Assembly: GCA_023249375.1 (NCBI GenBank)
Contig: JAHFCT010000008.1
Span: 27,832-91,831 of the forward strand
DNA from: Gemmatimonadota bacterium
Lineage (GTDB): Bacteria > Gemmatimonadota > Gemmatimonadetes > Gemmatimonadales > Gemmatimonadaceae
Reading direction: 5' to 3'
DNA: 64,000 nt
A program made the position numbers and the translations under genes. The first letter of the stretch is position 1; every line of letters starts with the position of its first letter. This document shows positions 20,282-29,297 of this stretch, piece by piece. The notes under the pieces were generated by a model. It had not been told where the DNA came from. It worked only from the letters and a program-made list of their open reading frames with translations, and did no database searches.

Positions 20282-21337
20282 TCAGCGCTCGCCGAGCACC
20301 TGCCGGTAGAGCCGCGTGAGATCGTCCGCCACCGAGGTGGTGTCGTAGCGACGCACGGCGTTCATCCCGCGCGCCCCATACTCCTGCCGCAGTGACTCGG
20401 AGCATTTCAGCGCGCGGAGATGCGCGGTGAAACCTTCGACGCCATCGGCCGCGAGATAATGTCCGCCAAAGCTCTCGCGGTAGGTCGCGAGATCGCGCAG
20501 CACGAGCGGCACTTCGCAGGCGGCCGCTTCGGCGATGGCGAGGCCAAAGGTCTCCTGGAGCGACGGGAAGAAGAACACGTCGGCGGCGTTGTAGAACTCG
20601 GGCATCTCGTGCAGTTCAAAGACGCCAGGGAAGGTCACGTTGGGCGGCGCATGGCTCACGAGGTGCTTCACGCGGAAGTAGCTCTCGGACGCCACGGAGA
20701 ACGGAATCTCCCCTACCCAAACAAATCTCTGCTCCGGATTCTGCCGGGCCACCTCGATGAAATCAAAGAAACCCTTCCGCGGAATGATCTGGCCGACGCA
20801 GAGCACCACATGGTCCGCGTCCGTGAATCCGAGTTTTCGGCGGCCGCTCGCCCGCAGCTCCGCCGAGCGCGAGAAGCGCGAAAGGTCCATGGGGAGCGAG
20901 ACCACGGTCATCGGCCGGCGGACGCCCATCTTTGCGAGGTACGTGCGCAGTTGCTCCGTCATGCAGATGACCGCGTCGGCGGAGTTGAAATACATGACGA
21001 GGTACGACGTGAAAATTGGAAGCCAGACGCCGGTTCCCATCACTTGTCCCACCAGCGTGTCGGGGATGGCGTGGGCGTGAATGACCCGCTTGCCGCGGTG
21101 CAGCCACTTCATGAGCCAATAGAGCGGCCCAAACGTGTGGGCATGCAGAATGGCGTACGGCCCAAAGGAATTCGCCTTGACGCGGAACGCCCCCGTGGCC
21201 CGCATCATCGACAGCGTGTTGAGAAAGGCCGTGTGCACGCCGTTGCCCTGGAATCCGAATGCCGACTCGGAGAGGTAGTTCACGATGGGTGCCGCCTGCG
21301 GCGGCCGGGAATCGGCGGCGTGTCGTTCAGCCATCAT
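20282..21337 (-). CDS. GT4-family glycosyltransferase
   Basis: 351 residues, GT-B fold. Visible: N-terminal acceptor half with LHAHTFGPLYWLMKWLHRGK and HAHAIPDTLVGQVMG, then donor half with LCVGQIIPRKGFFDFIEVA, VWVGEIPF and QETFGLAIAEAAACEVPLVL (E-x7-E motif). Differs clearly from the neighbouring glycosyltransferase, so it is not a recent duplicate. Start at the first of two ATGs (MMAERHAAD); no strong ribosome site is visible. It lies 81 bases upstream of the other glycosyltransferase on the same strand and is probably co-transcribed. Substrate unknown. Confidence 0.85.
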   Translation of the reverse strand: MMAERHAADSRPPQAAPIVNYLSESAFGFQGNGVHTAFLNTLSMMRATGAFRVKANSFGPYAILHAHTFGPLYWLMKWLHRGKRVIHAHAIPDTLVGQVMGTGVWLPIFTSYLVMYFNSADAVICMTEQLRTYLAKMGVRRPMTVVSLPMDLSRFSRSAELRASGRRKLGFTDADHVVLCVGQIIPRKGFFDFIEVARQNPEQRFVWVGEIPFSVASESYFRVKHLVSHAPPNVTFPGVFELHEMPEFYNAADVFFFPSLQETFGLAIAEAAACEVPLVLRDLATYRESFGGHYLAADGVEGFTAHLRALKCSESLRQEYGARGMNAVRRYDTTSVADDLTRLYRQVLGER

Positions 21338-21607
21338 GGGTGCGTTGGCATCGGGAGAGGGATGCGGCGCGTGGCGTCGGCGGTTTGTGCACGCCCATAC
21401 GCTAGAGCCGAACCGATCAGATCGCCAGCGACACGTCGAACGCGCATCGACGGCTTTTGCGATCTTGTCTCGCGAGCGGCCGAGGCTGGTCGCACCTTTC
21501 GGTGCATGAAACCCGATTGCCGCGCCGCGGGTAGTGGGCTGGTGGTCGACGACGCGCGGCTGGCGGACCCTGCCCGCTGCTCGTTTCCGGTGCGATATTT
21601 CACCTGA
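21338..21607. other. divergent intergenic region glycosyltransferase / PAP2 (270 bases)
   Basis: No gene seen. A small hairpin GCACC-TTTC-GGTGC lies near 21510. GATATT at 21594-21599 ends 8 bases before the PAP2 ATG and there is no Shine-Dalgarno, which would fit a leaderless transcript. Confidence 0.4.
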
Positions 21608-22159
21608 ATGCGAGTTCCACTCCTCCTCCGCCTGCACGCCCACGACCGGGCGCTCTTCAGCCGCTTCGCGCTCACGGACGACGCGCCGCGGTGGACGATG
21701 CGCGGGTGGCTGGCCATCACGCACCTCGGCGGCGCGACGGCCACGATCATCGCCGTGCTCCTGCCGCTACTCGGCTTGCCGCTGACCGCCTACCACGCGG
21801 TGCTCAAGCCGTACCACGCCGTGGCGCTCGGCGCGTGGTCGCTGCTGCTGTCGCACCTTGCGGTGCAGATCGTGAAGCGAAACACCGTACGGCCGCGACC
21901 AGACGTGGCGATCCAGGGGAACTCGCTCGTCTACGCGCCGGATCGTTTTTCCTTCCCGTCGGGACACGCGAGCTCGGCCATGACGGTGGCGTGCGTCTAT
22001 AGCCTGCAGATGCCACCGTACGCGATGCTATTCATTGCGATTGCCGTGCTCATCGGGATGTCGAGGGTCCGACTGGGCGTGCATTTCTTCAGCGACGTGA
22101 TCGCCGGACAGGCGATCAGCATTGCCACGGTGCTCGGCGCGTGGGCTGTGCTGCGCTGA
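21608..22159 (+). CDS. PAP2-family membrane phosphatase
   Basis: 183 residues, several transmembrane helices. All three phosphatase signature motifs are intact: KRNTVRPRP (K-x6-RP), FPSGHASSA (PSGH) and SRVRLGVHFFSDVIAG (SR-x5-H-x3-D). Members dephosphorylate phosphatidic acid, phosphatidylglycerophosphate or undecaprenyl pyrophosphate at the membrane. Divergent from two glycosyltransferase genes and convergent with ppx (20 bases apart). In a phosphate-related region, a phosphatidate phosphatase supplying diacylglycerol to the glycosyltransferase is attractive, but undecaprenyl recycling is equally allowed by sequence. Confidence 0.9.
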   Translation: MRVPLLLRLHAHDRALFSRFALTDDAPRWTMRGWLAITHLGGATATIIAVLLPLLGLPLTAYHAVLKPYHAVALGAWSLLLSHLAVQIVKRNTVRPRPDVAIQGNSLVYAPDRFSFPSGHASSAMTVACVYSLQMPPYAMLFIAIAVLIGMSRVRLGVHFFSDVIAGQAISIATVLGAWAVLR

Positions 22160-22179
22160 GGAATTGAGGCGGCGGCTGG

Positions 22180-23802
22180 TTACTCGCCGTCGGCGTCACC
22201 CACCACCGAGCCGTCGGGTGCGACAATCTCCACGGGTGCGCCGGCCATCTCTTCCAACAGTTCGCGCTTGCGGTTGGCGCCCCACAGTTCGAGCCGCATC
22301 GTCGGAGCCTTCTCCGCGGCGTGTGCGGTGATGCGCATGGCGCGGCGCATCCAGCGCACGCGAATGCGCTCGACGGCGGCCGCGTGCCCCCGGTCGAATC
22401 CGTCCGCGACCCGCAGGATGGCAGCCAGCCGCTGAATGCGCTCGCGCGTGTCGCGGTCGAGCTTGCCGAATGCCTCGTGCTTTCGCCGATCCGGAACGGC
22501 GCCGCGATGGTAGCGCGCGACATGCGCCACGATGGTCTGCTCGGCGGGCGTCATGCCGAGGAAGTCGGCATGCTGGATCAGGTGAAGCGAGTGCTTGTGA
22601 TGCTGCTGGTAGTTGATGTGGTAGCCGACGTCGTGCAGCAGCGCGGCGTCGGCAAGGAGGGCGCGGTCGGCGCTGGTGCAGCCGAGGCGCAGGCCGACCG
22701 AATCGAACAGCTGGAGCGCGAGCCGTTGCACCTGCCGGGCGTGCGGTTCCTCGTAGTGACAACGTTCGGCGAATTCGCGCACGGAGCGTTCGCGCGCCTC
22801 GCCGGGATCGCTGACCACCGGCGTGATGCGTGCGACGTCGAGGAGGAGGCCTTCGCGAATGCCGTAGGCCGACGCGACGAAGCCGCGCGGGTCGATGCGT
22901 TCGCAGACTTCAGCGGCCACCGCGAGGCCTGCGACAATGATGTCGGCTCGCCCGGCGTTGAGGCCGGGGATGCCAAGCCGCTCCTCGGGAGCGAGTTCCT
23001 GCAACATCTCGAGAATGATCTCGATCTCATGCCACGGCATGCGCGTGCCGTGCACGGTGTGCGCCACGCGCACACCCTGCCGTGCGAGATACATGCCGGC
23101 GAGGTTCGTGAAGGTGCCGCCTGAGCCAATGACCTCGGCGCCGCGCCAGTCGCGCACGGGAAGGGTGTTTCGCAGATCCTCGCGTACCGCCTTGCGGAGC
23201 TTCTTCACGCCCTTGGCGCCGGGGCGGTCGCGCAGGAACTGTTCGGTGAGGCGCACGGCGCCAAACGGCAGCGACACGAAGCGCTCGACGATACCTTCGG
23301 CCGCGAGCGCGAACTCGAGGGAACCGCCGCCGATGTCCATGACGACGGCGCGGCCGCGGCCGAGGTCGAAGTGAGCGAGTGCGCTGCGAAAGGCGAGGCG
23401 CGCCTCTTCTTCGCCGCCGAGCAGACGCACGCGCAGTCCTGCGGTCTCCTTGATGCGGCGCAGAAACGCCGAGCCGTTCGAGGCGCCGCGCACCGCAGAC
23501 GTTGCCACCGCCTCAATGCGCTTGCACCCGAGCTGGCGCGCCAGCGTGGCCATGCGCGTCAGCGACTCGACCGCCAGACGCATTGGTTCGTCGCCGAGCG
23601 CGCCCGATTCCTGCAGGCCCGTCTGCAACCGCGGCGCGGCCTTCATCTCGTCGATGACCCGGATGGCGCCGTGAGCCGAGACATCGGCGACGATCTGCCG
23701 AATGGAGTTCGAGCCGATGTCGATAGCCGCAATGCGCTGCGTCCCCTCGTCGCGCGCGGGGCGCGCGGGCGTGGTGTGCAGGCGAAGCGGCGGAGTTGTC
23801 AC
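22180..23802 (-). CDS. ppx: Ppx/GppA exopolyphosphatase with C-terminal HD domain
   Basis: 540 residues. The ASKHA-fold Ppx/GppA domain begins with IAAIDIGSNSIRQIVADV, has the second phosphate loop VVMDIGGGSLEFALA, and ends near residue 320. The C-terminal half is an HD-type domain (LLADAALLHDVGYHINYQQHHKHS). Activity by family: processive release of phosphate from polyphosphate or conversion of pppGpp to ppGpp. GTG start. It lies 61 bases after phoU on the same strand, at the end of the pst operon, which supports the exopolyphosphatase role. The GppA alternative cannot be excluded. Confidence 0.93.
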   Translation of the reverse strand: MTTPPLRLHTTPARPARDEGTQRIAAIDIGSNSIRQIVADVSAHGAIRVIDEMKAAPRLQTGLQESGALGDEPMRLAVESLTRMATLARQLGCKRIEAVATSAVRGASNGSAFLRRIKETAGLRVRLLGGEEEARLAFRSALAHFDLGRGRAVVMDIGGGSLEFALAAEGIVERFVSLPFGAVRLTEQFLRDRPGAKGVKKLRKAVREDLRNTLPVRDWRGAEVIGSGGTFTNLAGMYLARQGVRVAHTVHGTRMPWHEIEIILEMLQELAPEERLGIPGLNAGRADIIVAGLAVAAEVCERIDPRGFVASAYGIREGLLLDVARITPVVSDPGEARERSVREFAERCHYEEPHARQVQRLALQLFDSVGLRLGCTSADRALLADAALLHDVGYHINYQQHHKHSLHLIQHADFLGMTPAEQTIVAHVARYHRGAVPDRRKHEAFGKLDRDTRERIQRLAAILRVADGFDRGHAAAVERIRVRWMRRAMRITAHAAEKAPTMRLELWGANRKRELLEEMAGAPVEIVAPDGSVVGDADGE

Positions 23803-23863
23803 TCGGGCGGCTCGGGGCTCGGGGGTGCCCCAACGCTAACGCCGGTCCGCAGCGATGGAAACC

Positions 23864-24559
23864 TCAGGGCCGCGCCTCGTCTTCGGCGTGATGCTTGATC
23901 TGCTTCCCCTCGGCGAGAAAGACGGCGTCCTCCCCGATGTTCGTGGCGAGATCGGCCACGCGCTCGAGATTGCGGCTCACGAGCAGCAATTCGAGTCCGG
24001 GGTTGATCGTGCGCGGATCGGCCATCATGTGCGTGAGCAGCACGCGGAACAGCGAATCATGCATGGCGTCCACTTCGTCGTCGCGCCGGCAGACATCGCG
24101 TCCCAAGGCACCGTCGCCGCGCACGAACGCATCGAGCGCATCGGCCAGCATGCGTCGCGCGCGGAGCGCCATTTCGGCCATCGACGGCTGCGGCGTGACC
24201 CGCGTGGAGAGTTCGTGCAGGCGCAGCGAACTCTGCGCGATGTTCACGGCGTGATCGCCGACGCGCTCCAGATCGCTGGTCACCTTGATGGCGCTCACGA
24301 GAAAGCGCAGGTCGCGCGCCATGGGCTGCTGCAGGGCGAGCAGCTCGACCGCCAGCTGTTCGACTTCGAGCTCCAGCCGATCGATGTCACGGTCGGCTTC
24401 AATGACGGCCTCTGCCTTCGCCGGATCGCGGGTCAGGAGCGCGTCCATGGCGAGCGCGACGAGTTCCTCGGCGCGCGCCGACATTTCGAGGAGGCGTTGC
24501 TTGAGCGTCCCGAGCTGGTCGTGAAAGTGGCGAAAGCCGGACGTGGGCTCGGCGGTCAT
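23864..24559 (-). CDS. phoU: phosphate signalling protein PhoU
   Basis: 231 residues, two three-helix bundles with the metal-binding E/D-x-x-x-D motifs. The N-terminus [19 protein letters not shown] and [15 protein letters not shown] with the later repeat [18 protein letters not shown] are typical PhoU. It links Pst transport to the PhoR kinase and prevents excess phosphate uptake. The ATG overlaps the pstB stop by 4 bases. Together with the DUF47 protein at 14.6 kb the window has two PhoU-type proteins. Confidence 0.96.
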   Translation of the reverse strand: MTAEPTSGFRHFHDQLGTLKQRLLEMSARAEELVALAMDALLTRDPAKAEAVIEADRDIDRLELEVEQLAVELLALQQPMARDLRFLVSAIKVTSDLERVGDHAVNIAQSSLRLHELSTRVTPQPSMAEMALRARRMLADALDAFVRGDGALGRDVCRRDDEVDAMHDSLFRVLLTHMMADPRTINPGLELLLVSRNLERVADLATNIGEDAVFLAEGKQIKHHAEDEARP

Positions 24560-25323
24560 CCGAATCTCCCGGTGATGTACGCTTCGGTGCGCTCCTCGCG
24601 GGGGGCCGTGAAGAGCTGGTCGGTGGGGCCGTGCTCAACGAGCCGCCCCAGATAGAAGAACGCGGTGCGGTCGGAGACGCGCGCGGCCTGCTGCAAGTTG
24701 TGCGTCACGATGACGATGGTGAGCTCCTGCTTGAGTTCCCATAGCAGCTCTTCGATGCGCTGCGTGGCGATGGGGTCGAGCGCCGAGCACGGCTCGTCCA
24801 GCAGCAGCACTTCGGGTTCATTGGCGAGCGCGCGGGCAATGCACAGCCGCTGCTGCTGGCCGCCGGAGAGTCCGGTGGCACTCTGGCGCAGGCGGTCCTT
24901 CACTTCATCCCACAGCGCGGAACGGCGCAGCGCCTGCTCCACCAGATCATCCGTCGCGCTGCGCGAAAGGTGGCGATTGAGACGCGGGCCGTACGCCACA
25001 TTGTCGTAGATGGACTTGGGGAACGGGTTGGAGCGCTGGAAGACCATCCCGATGCGCTGGCGCAGCAACACCACGTCGACGCCGCGGTCGAGCACGTCAT
25101 CGCCGTCGAGCAAGATGCGTCCCGTGCTGCGCGTACCCGGCTGCAGGTCGTGCATCCGGTTGATGCTGCGCAGAAAGGTGCTCTTGCCGCATCCGGACGG
25201 GCCGATGAGCGCGGTGACCGTCTGCGGTGCGATGTCGAACGCAATGTCGTGCAGCGCCTGCTGGGCGCCGTACCAGAACGAGAACTGCTCGACGGCGAGG
25301 GCGCCGGTGATGGTAGCGCTCAT
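24556..25323 (-). CDS. pstB: phosphate ABC transporter ATP-binding protein PstB (second copy)
   Basis: 255 residues. Walker [11 protein letters not shown]-loop [15 protein letters not shown], signature [17 protein letters not shown], Walker [14 protein letters not shown], switch His [18 protein letters not shown]. The [18 protein letters not shown] wording is classic PstB. Start [10 protein letters not shown] overlaps the stop of the first pstB by 4 bases. Its C-terminus ([13 protein letters not shown]) is nearly identical to that of the upstream pstB, showing the two arose by duplication, while the cores differ, so they may form a heterodimer or be alternatives. Confidence 0.95.
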   Translation of the reverse strand: MSATITGALAVEQFSFWYGAQQALHDIAFDIAPQTVTALIGPSGCGKSTFLRSINRMHDLQPGTRSTGRILLDGDDVLDRGVDVVLLRQRIGMVFQRSNPFPKSIYDNVAYGPRLNRHLSRSATDDLVEQALRRSALWDEVKDRLRQSATGLSGGQQQRLCIARALANEPEVLLLDEPCSALDPIATQRIEELLWELKQELTIVIVTHNLQQAARVSDRTAFFYLGRLVEHGPTDQLFTAPREERTEAYITGRFG

Positions 25324-26165
25324 CCGAACCGTCCGGTGATGTACGCTTCGGTGCGCTCGTCGGCTGGCGACGTGAACAGCCGAGACGTGGGCGCCATTTC
25401 CACCAGTTCGCCGAGCAGCATGAACGCGGTGCGGTCGGAGACTCGCGCCGCCTGCTGCATGTTGTGCGTGACGATCACCACCGTGACGTCGCCGCGCAAT
25501 TCGTACACGAGCTCTTCCACCTTCTGCGTGCTCAGCGGATCGAGCGAAGCGGTCGGCTCGTCGAGCAGCAGCACGCGGGGTTTGGTCGCCAGCGCACGGG
25601 CGATGCACAGCCGCTGCTGCTGGCCGCCGGAGAGTGCGGTGGCGCTCTCGCTCAACCGGTCCTTCACTTCGTCCCACAGGGCCGCGCGCCGCAGCGCCCA
25701 CTCGGCGATGCCGTCCTGCTCACGGCGCGACGGCGCTGAGCGTCCGGCGGCACGGAAGCCGGCAACGACGTTGTCGCGGATGGACATGGTGGGAAACGGC
25801 GTCGGACGCTGAAAGACCATCCCGATGCGCTTGCGCACTTCGATGGGGTTCACGCCGCGCGTGTAGATGTCCTTGCCTTCGAGCAGCACTTCTCCCTCGG
25901 TGCGGGCGGTCGGCACGGTTTCGTGCATCCGGTTGAGGCAGCGCAGCAATGTGCTCTTGCCGCAGCCGGACGGGCCGATGATCGCGGTCACGTGTCCGTC
26001 GAGGAAGTCGAGGCTGGCGTCGCGCACGGCGCGGTGCGCGCCAAAGTACGCGTCGAGCGCTCGCACCGAGACAATGGGCTCGGCGGACGTGGCGGTCGCA
26101 CCGGCGGGCTCGGCGACGCCGACCCGCACCGACGTCAGCGGTGCGCGCGGCTCAGTCGCTGCCAC
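25320..26165 (-). CDS. pstB: phosphate ABC transporter ATP-binding protein PstB (first copy)
   Basis: About 281 residues. Walker [11 protein letters not shown]-loop [16 protein letters not shown], signature [17 protein letters not shown], Walker [14 protein letters not shown], switch His [13 protein letters not shown]. It has an N-terminal extension of about 25 residues rich in Ala/Pro before the first strand ([13 protein letters not shown]). The start is uncertain: GTG at 26165 (overlapping pstA by 14 bases) or GTG at 26129; neither has a good ribosome site. It is the first of two adjacent pstB genes. The TPFP variant of the Q-loop differs from the NPFP of its neighbour. Confidence 0.92.
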   Translation of the reverse strand: MAATEPRAPLTSVRVGVAEPAGATATSAEPIVSVRALDAYFGAHRAVRDASLDFLDGHVTAIIGPSGCGKSTLLRCLNRMHETVPTARTEGEVLLEGKDIYTRGVNPIEVRKRIGMVFQRPTPFPTMSIRDNVVAGFRAAGRSAPSRREQDGIAEWALRRAALWDEVKDRLSESATALSGGQQQRLCIARALATKPRVLLLDEPTASLDPLSTQKVEELVYELRGDVTVVIVTHNMQQAARVSDRTAFMLLGELVEMAPTSRLFTSPADERTEAYITGRFG

Positions 26166-27021
26166 GGGCAAACCGGGAGCGGGTGGCAAATTTTGCGAGC
26201 AGGCTGATGACGAGGACGAGCGCGAGGAGGACGAGCGCGCCGGCCCACGCAAGTACGTGCCACTCGTCGTAGGGGCTGATGGCATAGGTGAAGATCTGCA
26301 GGGGAAGCGCGCTCACCGGCTGCGCGAGAGACGTGGACCAGAACTGGTTGCCAAAGGCGGTGAAGAGCAGGGGGGCCGTCTCGCCCGCAATGCGGGCGAC
26401 CGCCACGAGCGCACCGGTGACGATGCCGGGGAGCGCGGTACGGAGCACCACCGTCAGCGACGTGCGCCAGCGCGGAAAGCCGAGCGCGAGCGCGGCTTCA
26501 CGCAGCGCGTCGGGCACGAGACGCACCATCTCCTCGGTGGTGCGCGTGACGAGAGGAATCATCATGACGCCAAGCGCGATGCCGCCGGCGAGCGCCGAGA
26601 AGTGCCGCACCGGACGCACGAGAAACTGCCACGCAAAGATGCCAATGACGATTGACGGCAGGCCGTTGAGCACGTCCGAGAGAAAGCGCACGATCGACGC
26701 CACGCGTTCGCCGCGGTGTTCGGCGAGGTAGAGCCCGGCGCCGATGCCGGCTGGCAGTCCGATGAGCGAGGCAATGCCGATGAGCATCACGGTGCCGGCC
26801 ATCGCATTCGCCATGCCGCCGCCCGCCTCGCCCACGGGCTTGGGCATCGCGGTGAAGAACGCCCAGTTCACCGCTCCCGCGCCCTGCTTGAGGAGGAGGG
26901 CGAGAATGAGGAGGAGCGGCAGCGTGGCCAGCAGCGCCGCGATGAGCGTAAGCGTGATCATCGCCGCGCTGTGTGCGCGCCGCACGCGCATCGAGCGGCG
27001 GGAGACGCTGGCCTTCATCAT
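26152..27021 (-). CDS. pstA: phosphate ABC transporter permease PstA
   Basis: 289 residues, six membrane helices. The permease EAA-type loop reads [25 protein letters not shown], and the preceding loop [18 protein letters not shown] is typical of PstA. It pairs with PstC to form the inner-membrane channel. The start is ATG at 27021, overlapping the pstC stop (ATGATGA); a second ATG follows at once. Short tail [12 protein letters not shown]. Confidence 0.95.
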   Translation of the reverse strand: MMKASVSRRSMRVRRAHSAAMITLTLIAALLATLPLLLILALLLKQGAGAVNWAFFTAMPKPVGEAGGGMANAMAGTVMLIGIASLIGLPAGIGAGLYLAEHRGERVASIVRFLSDVLNGLPSIVIGIFAWQFLVRPVRHFSALAGGIALGVMMIPLVTRTTEEMVRLVPDALREAALALGFPRWRTSLTVVLRTALPGIVTGALVAVARIAGETAPLLFTAFGNQFWSTSLAQPVSALPLQIFTYAISPYDEWHVLAWAGALVLLALVLVISLLAKFATRSRFARGSD

Positions 27022-27953
27022 CGTCCCTGCCGCTGCACACGCCAGACGAGCCATCGCGCCAGCACATTCACCGACAGCGTCACCGCGAGGAGGACGGCGC
27101 CGACCGCCATCAGCGAGGAGAGGTGCAGATCGTTGGTTGCTTCGGAGAACTCGTTGGCGATGAGCGAGGCCATCGTATAGCCGGGCGCAAAGAGCGACGC
27201 CGAGATTTCGTGCCGGTTGCCGATCACCATCGTGACGGCCATCGTCTCGCCGAGGGCGCGCCCGAGGCCCAGGATGACGCCTCCAAGAATGCCGGAGCTT
27301 GCATAGGGGAGCACCGCGCCGCGGATCATCTCCCAGCGCGTCGCGCCGAGGGCCAGCGCGGCTTCTCGCTGCGAGCGCGGGACCGCCATCAGCACTTCGC
27401 GCGTCACCGCGCTGATGTACGGCAGCACCATGATGGCGAGAATCAGGCCAGCAGCGAGCATCGAAGGACCGTACGCCGGCCCCGAGAAGAACGGCGTGCC
27501 GCCGAGGTGCAGCCGATCGGCAAGCAAGGGCATCACGTGTTCGCGGAGCAGCGGTACGAGCACGAAGATGCCCCAGAGGCCGTAGACGACGCTGGGGATG
27601 GCGGCCAACAGGTCGACGAGAAACGCCACCGGCTGACGCAGCCAGGACGGTGCGAACTCCGAAAGGAAGATCGCGACGCCGATGGCCAACGGCGTCGCGA
27701 CGAGCAGGGCGAGAACGGACGACACGATCGTGCCGTAGATGGCAGGCGCCGCGCCGAACTCACCGGCCACGGCATCCCAGCGGCTTGAGGTCAGGAACGA
27801 GAAACCAAACGTCTTGAGCGCGGGCCACGCCGCTGCCGCGACCTCAGCGCTGAGCAGCACGAGGAGCAGCGGAATGCTGAGCGCAAACGCGGTCGTCGCG
27901 ACGCGGTAGATGCGGTCGCCAACCGAGGCGCCGTGGAGCGGGGTCGAGGACAA
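27018..27953 (-). CDS. pstC: phosphate ABC transporter permease PstC
   Basis: 311 residues, six or more membrane helices. The cytosolic loop EAALALGATRWEMIRGAVLPYASSGI contacts PstB. The periplasmic region with SSRWDAVAGEFGAAPAIYGTIVSS is typical of PstC. TTG start supported by GGAG 5 bases upstream and by the natural N-terminus MSSTPLHGASVGDRIYR. A strong hairpin (27973-28000) and a candidate Pho-box array (28020-28059) lie between it and the porin gene, so transcription of pstCABB-phoU-ppx can probably be set separately from pstS and the porin. Confidence 0.95.
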   Translation of the reverse strand: MSSTPLHGASVGDRIYRVATTAFALSIPLLLVLLSAEVAAAAWPALKTFGFSFLTSSRWDAVAGEFGAAPAIYGTIVSSVLALLVATPLAIGVAIFLSEFAPSWLRQPVAFLVDLLAAIPSVVYGLWGIFVLVPLLREHVMPLLADRLHLGGTPFFSGPAYGPSMLAAGLILAIMVLPYISAVTREVLMAVPRSQREAALALGATRWEMIRGAVLPYASSGILGGVILGLGRALGETMAVTMVIGNRHEISASLFAPGYTMASLIANEFSEATNDLHLSSLMAVGAVLLAVTLSVNVLARWLVWRVQRQGR

Positions 27954-27972
27954 TCAGGCTCCGAAAGGAGTC

Positions 27973-28000
27973 GAGGGCGGCGGAACCGTCCGCCGCCCTC
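27973..28000 (-). promoter_or_regulatory. strong hairpin just upstream of pstC
   Basis: Perfect 12-base arms (27973-27984 and 27989-28000) around loop ACCG. On the minus strand it ends 20 bases before the TTG of pstC and right before its ribosome site. With no T-run it may be an attenuator, an mRNA processing or stabilising stem, or a weak terminator of the porin transcript. Confidence 0.6.
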
Positions 28001-28019
28001 ACTGAAACATCCTCAGCAC

Positions 28020-28059
28020 ATGTCACTCTTCTGTGCCTGCCGTGTAACGGATCTGTCAC
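28020..28059. promoter_or_regulatory. candidate four-unit Pho-box array between porin gene and pstC
   Basis: Four 7-mers read on the plus strand, each 11 bases from the next: ATGTCAC (28020), CTGTGCC (28031), GTGTAAC (28042), CTGTCAC (28053), all with 4-base spacers. This equals two adjacent PhoB-dimer sites, close to the known CTGTCAT-N4-CTGTCAT pattern. The reading direction is opposite to pstC, about 67 bases from its start. Confidence 0.5.
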
Positions 28060-28077
28060 GAACCCGCAGTGTGCCCT

Positions 28078-29208
28078 CTAGAAGTTTGCGACCAACCGGA
28101 CCTGGAACATCTTGTTCGGCGCGATCGCGGCCGCCGGCGCGGTGCCCAGCGTCTCCTGGTAGTCGAAGGCCACTTGGGCGCGCTTGCTGTGCGCCACGTC
28201 GAAAATCAGGGAACTCTCGAAGAGGTGATTCGAGGGTGATGCATCGGTGTTCGGCTTCACAGCGTCGTATCGCACCAGCACGCTCACCGGCGACTTCGAC
28301 TTGCTGTCCGCCAGCTGGAAGGGGCGAATGACGGTCAGGAAGGAGAGCAGACTCCCTGTGACATCCGTGACGCTGCGCGGTGACGCGCCCGTGTTGGCGC
28401 CGGACTCCGTGCCGTCAATGCGCTGCGAGTAGCCGCCCGCGATCACGAGGTTCGGGTCCTTGATGCCTGTCCAGACGCCGTAGCGATTCTTCGTCAGTCC
28501 CTCGCCGACGGCGCCCACCTGCCCGGTGCCGCCCGTGACGAACTTGCTTGCCCCCGCATTGATGTCGATCCACGGCGAGACGGTGAATGTCGTCCAGACA
28601 CCGTGCTTTCCGGCGGCCAGTGGCGTCAGCGTGAGCCGAGCCGCGTAGCTCTTGAAGCGGTCCGTCTCGGGGTTGGCGTAGCCATTGCCGTTGGTGACCA
28701 CGGCGTAGAACTCGCCCTTCTTGTGCGGGAAGTTGAGCTGCGCCGAGGCGCCGACGTCGGCCGAGGAGTAGTAGCCGAAGCGTTCCGCGGCCACCGTGCC
28801 CATCCAGCGCGGCCAGAACGATTCCATGTGCTCGATGGCCACGGTCTGCAGCGCACCCGCGCGCACGAAGCCGCTGAAGCCGGCCGCATTGGCGGGCTTG
28901 TCGTACTGGAGATATGCGTACTTGGTGCGAATCACGTAGCCGACGCCGCTCTGTTGCGCCGAGATGTCCGGCGTCACCCGAATGCTGAGCCGGTCAGCGA
29001 CGGGCATGCGGAAGTTCAGGTAGACGCGCTCGAGGTCGAACTTGTTCTGGTTCTGCGCGCCGGCGTTGGTCTTGTAGCTGAACGCGCCGAACATGAGGCC
29101 GGAGAAATCGAGCTTCGTAGGTGCCGGCGCGGACTGCGCGGCAGCCACGCCGGGAAGGACGAAGCCGGCGAGCGCGGCCACTCGGCGCATGGTGGAGAAT
29201 ACAGACAT
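28078..29208 (-). CDS. outer-membrane phosphate-type porin (OprO/OprP-like)
   Basis: 376 residues. Signal peptide (MRRVAALAGFVLPGVAAAQS), then a beta-rich protein with many alternating strands and Gly/Asn/Thr turns, ending in the aromatic C-terminal signature RLVANF that outer-membrane barrels use for insertion. The body (KFDLERVYLNFRMPVADRLSIRVTPDI and later YLQYDKP) resembles the phosphate-selective porin O/P family. Located between pstS and pstC, which supports a role in phosphate or polyphosphate passage across the outer membrane. Start chosen at MSVFSTMRRV; MRRV (29190) is an alternative. Ion selectivity is inferred. Confidence 0.8.
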   Translation of the reverse strand: MSVFSTMRRVAALAGFVLPGVAAAQSAPAPTKLDFSGLMFGAFSYKTNAGAQNQNKFDLERVYLNFRMPVADRLSIRVTPDISAQQSGVGYVIRTKYAYLQYDKPANAAGFSGFVRAGALQTVAIEHMESFWPRWMGTVAAERFGYYSSADVGASAQLNFPHKKGEFYAVVTNGNGYANPETDRFKSYAARLTLTPLAAGKHGVWTTFTVSPWIDINAGASKFVTGGTGQVGAVGEGLTKNRYGVWTGIKDPNLVIAGGYSQRIDGTESGANTGASPRSVTDVTGSLLSFLTVIRPFQLADSKSKSPVSVLVRYDAVKPNTDASPSNHLFESSLIFDVAHSKRAQVAFDYQETLGTAPAAAIAPNKMFQVRLVANF

Positions 29209-29239
29209 GAGGTGTTGGGTTGGGGGGAGCGTTTCTTTT

Positions 29240-29277
29240 GCCGTGCCAAGCGGGAGGAACGGAACTCGCGGCACGGC
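29240..29277 (-). terminator. inverted repeat between pstS and the porin gene
   Basis: GCCGTGCC (29240-29247) and GGCACGGC (29270-29277) can pair over a 22-base loop, 20 bases after the pstS stop. There is no T-run on the minus strand. It may reduce read-through from pstS, which is usually made in large excess over the rest of Pst, but is unproven. Confidence 0.4.
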
Positions 29278-29297
29278 TGTCGCCGGGCTTTGAGTGA

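Noticed and set aside
20420..21607. 395-codon open frame opposite the second glycosyltransferase
   Set aside because: No motifs, antisense to a gene with clear GT-B signatures.
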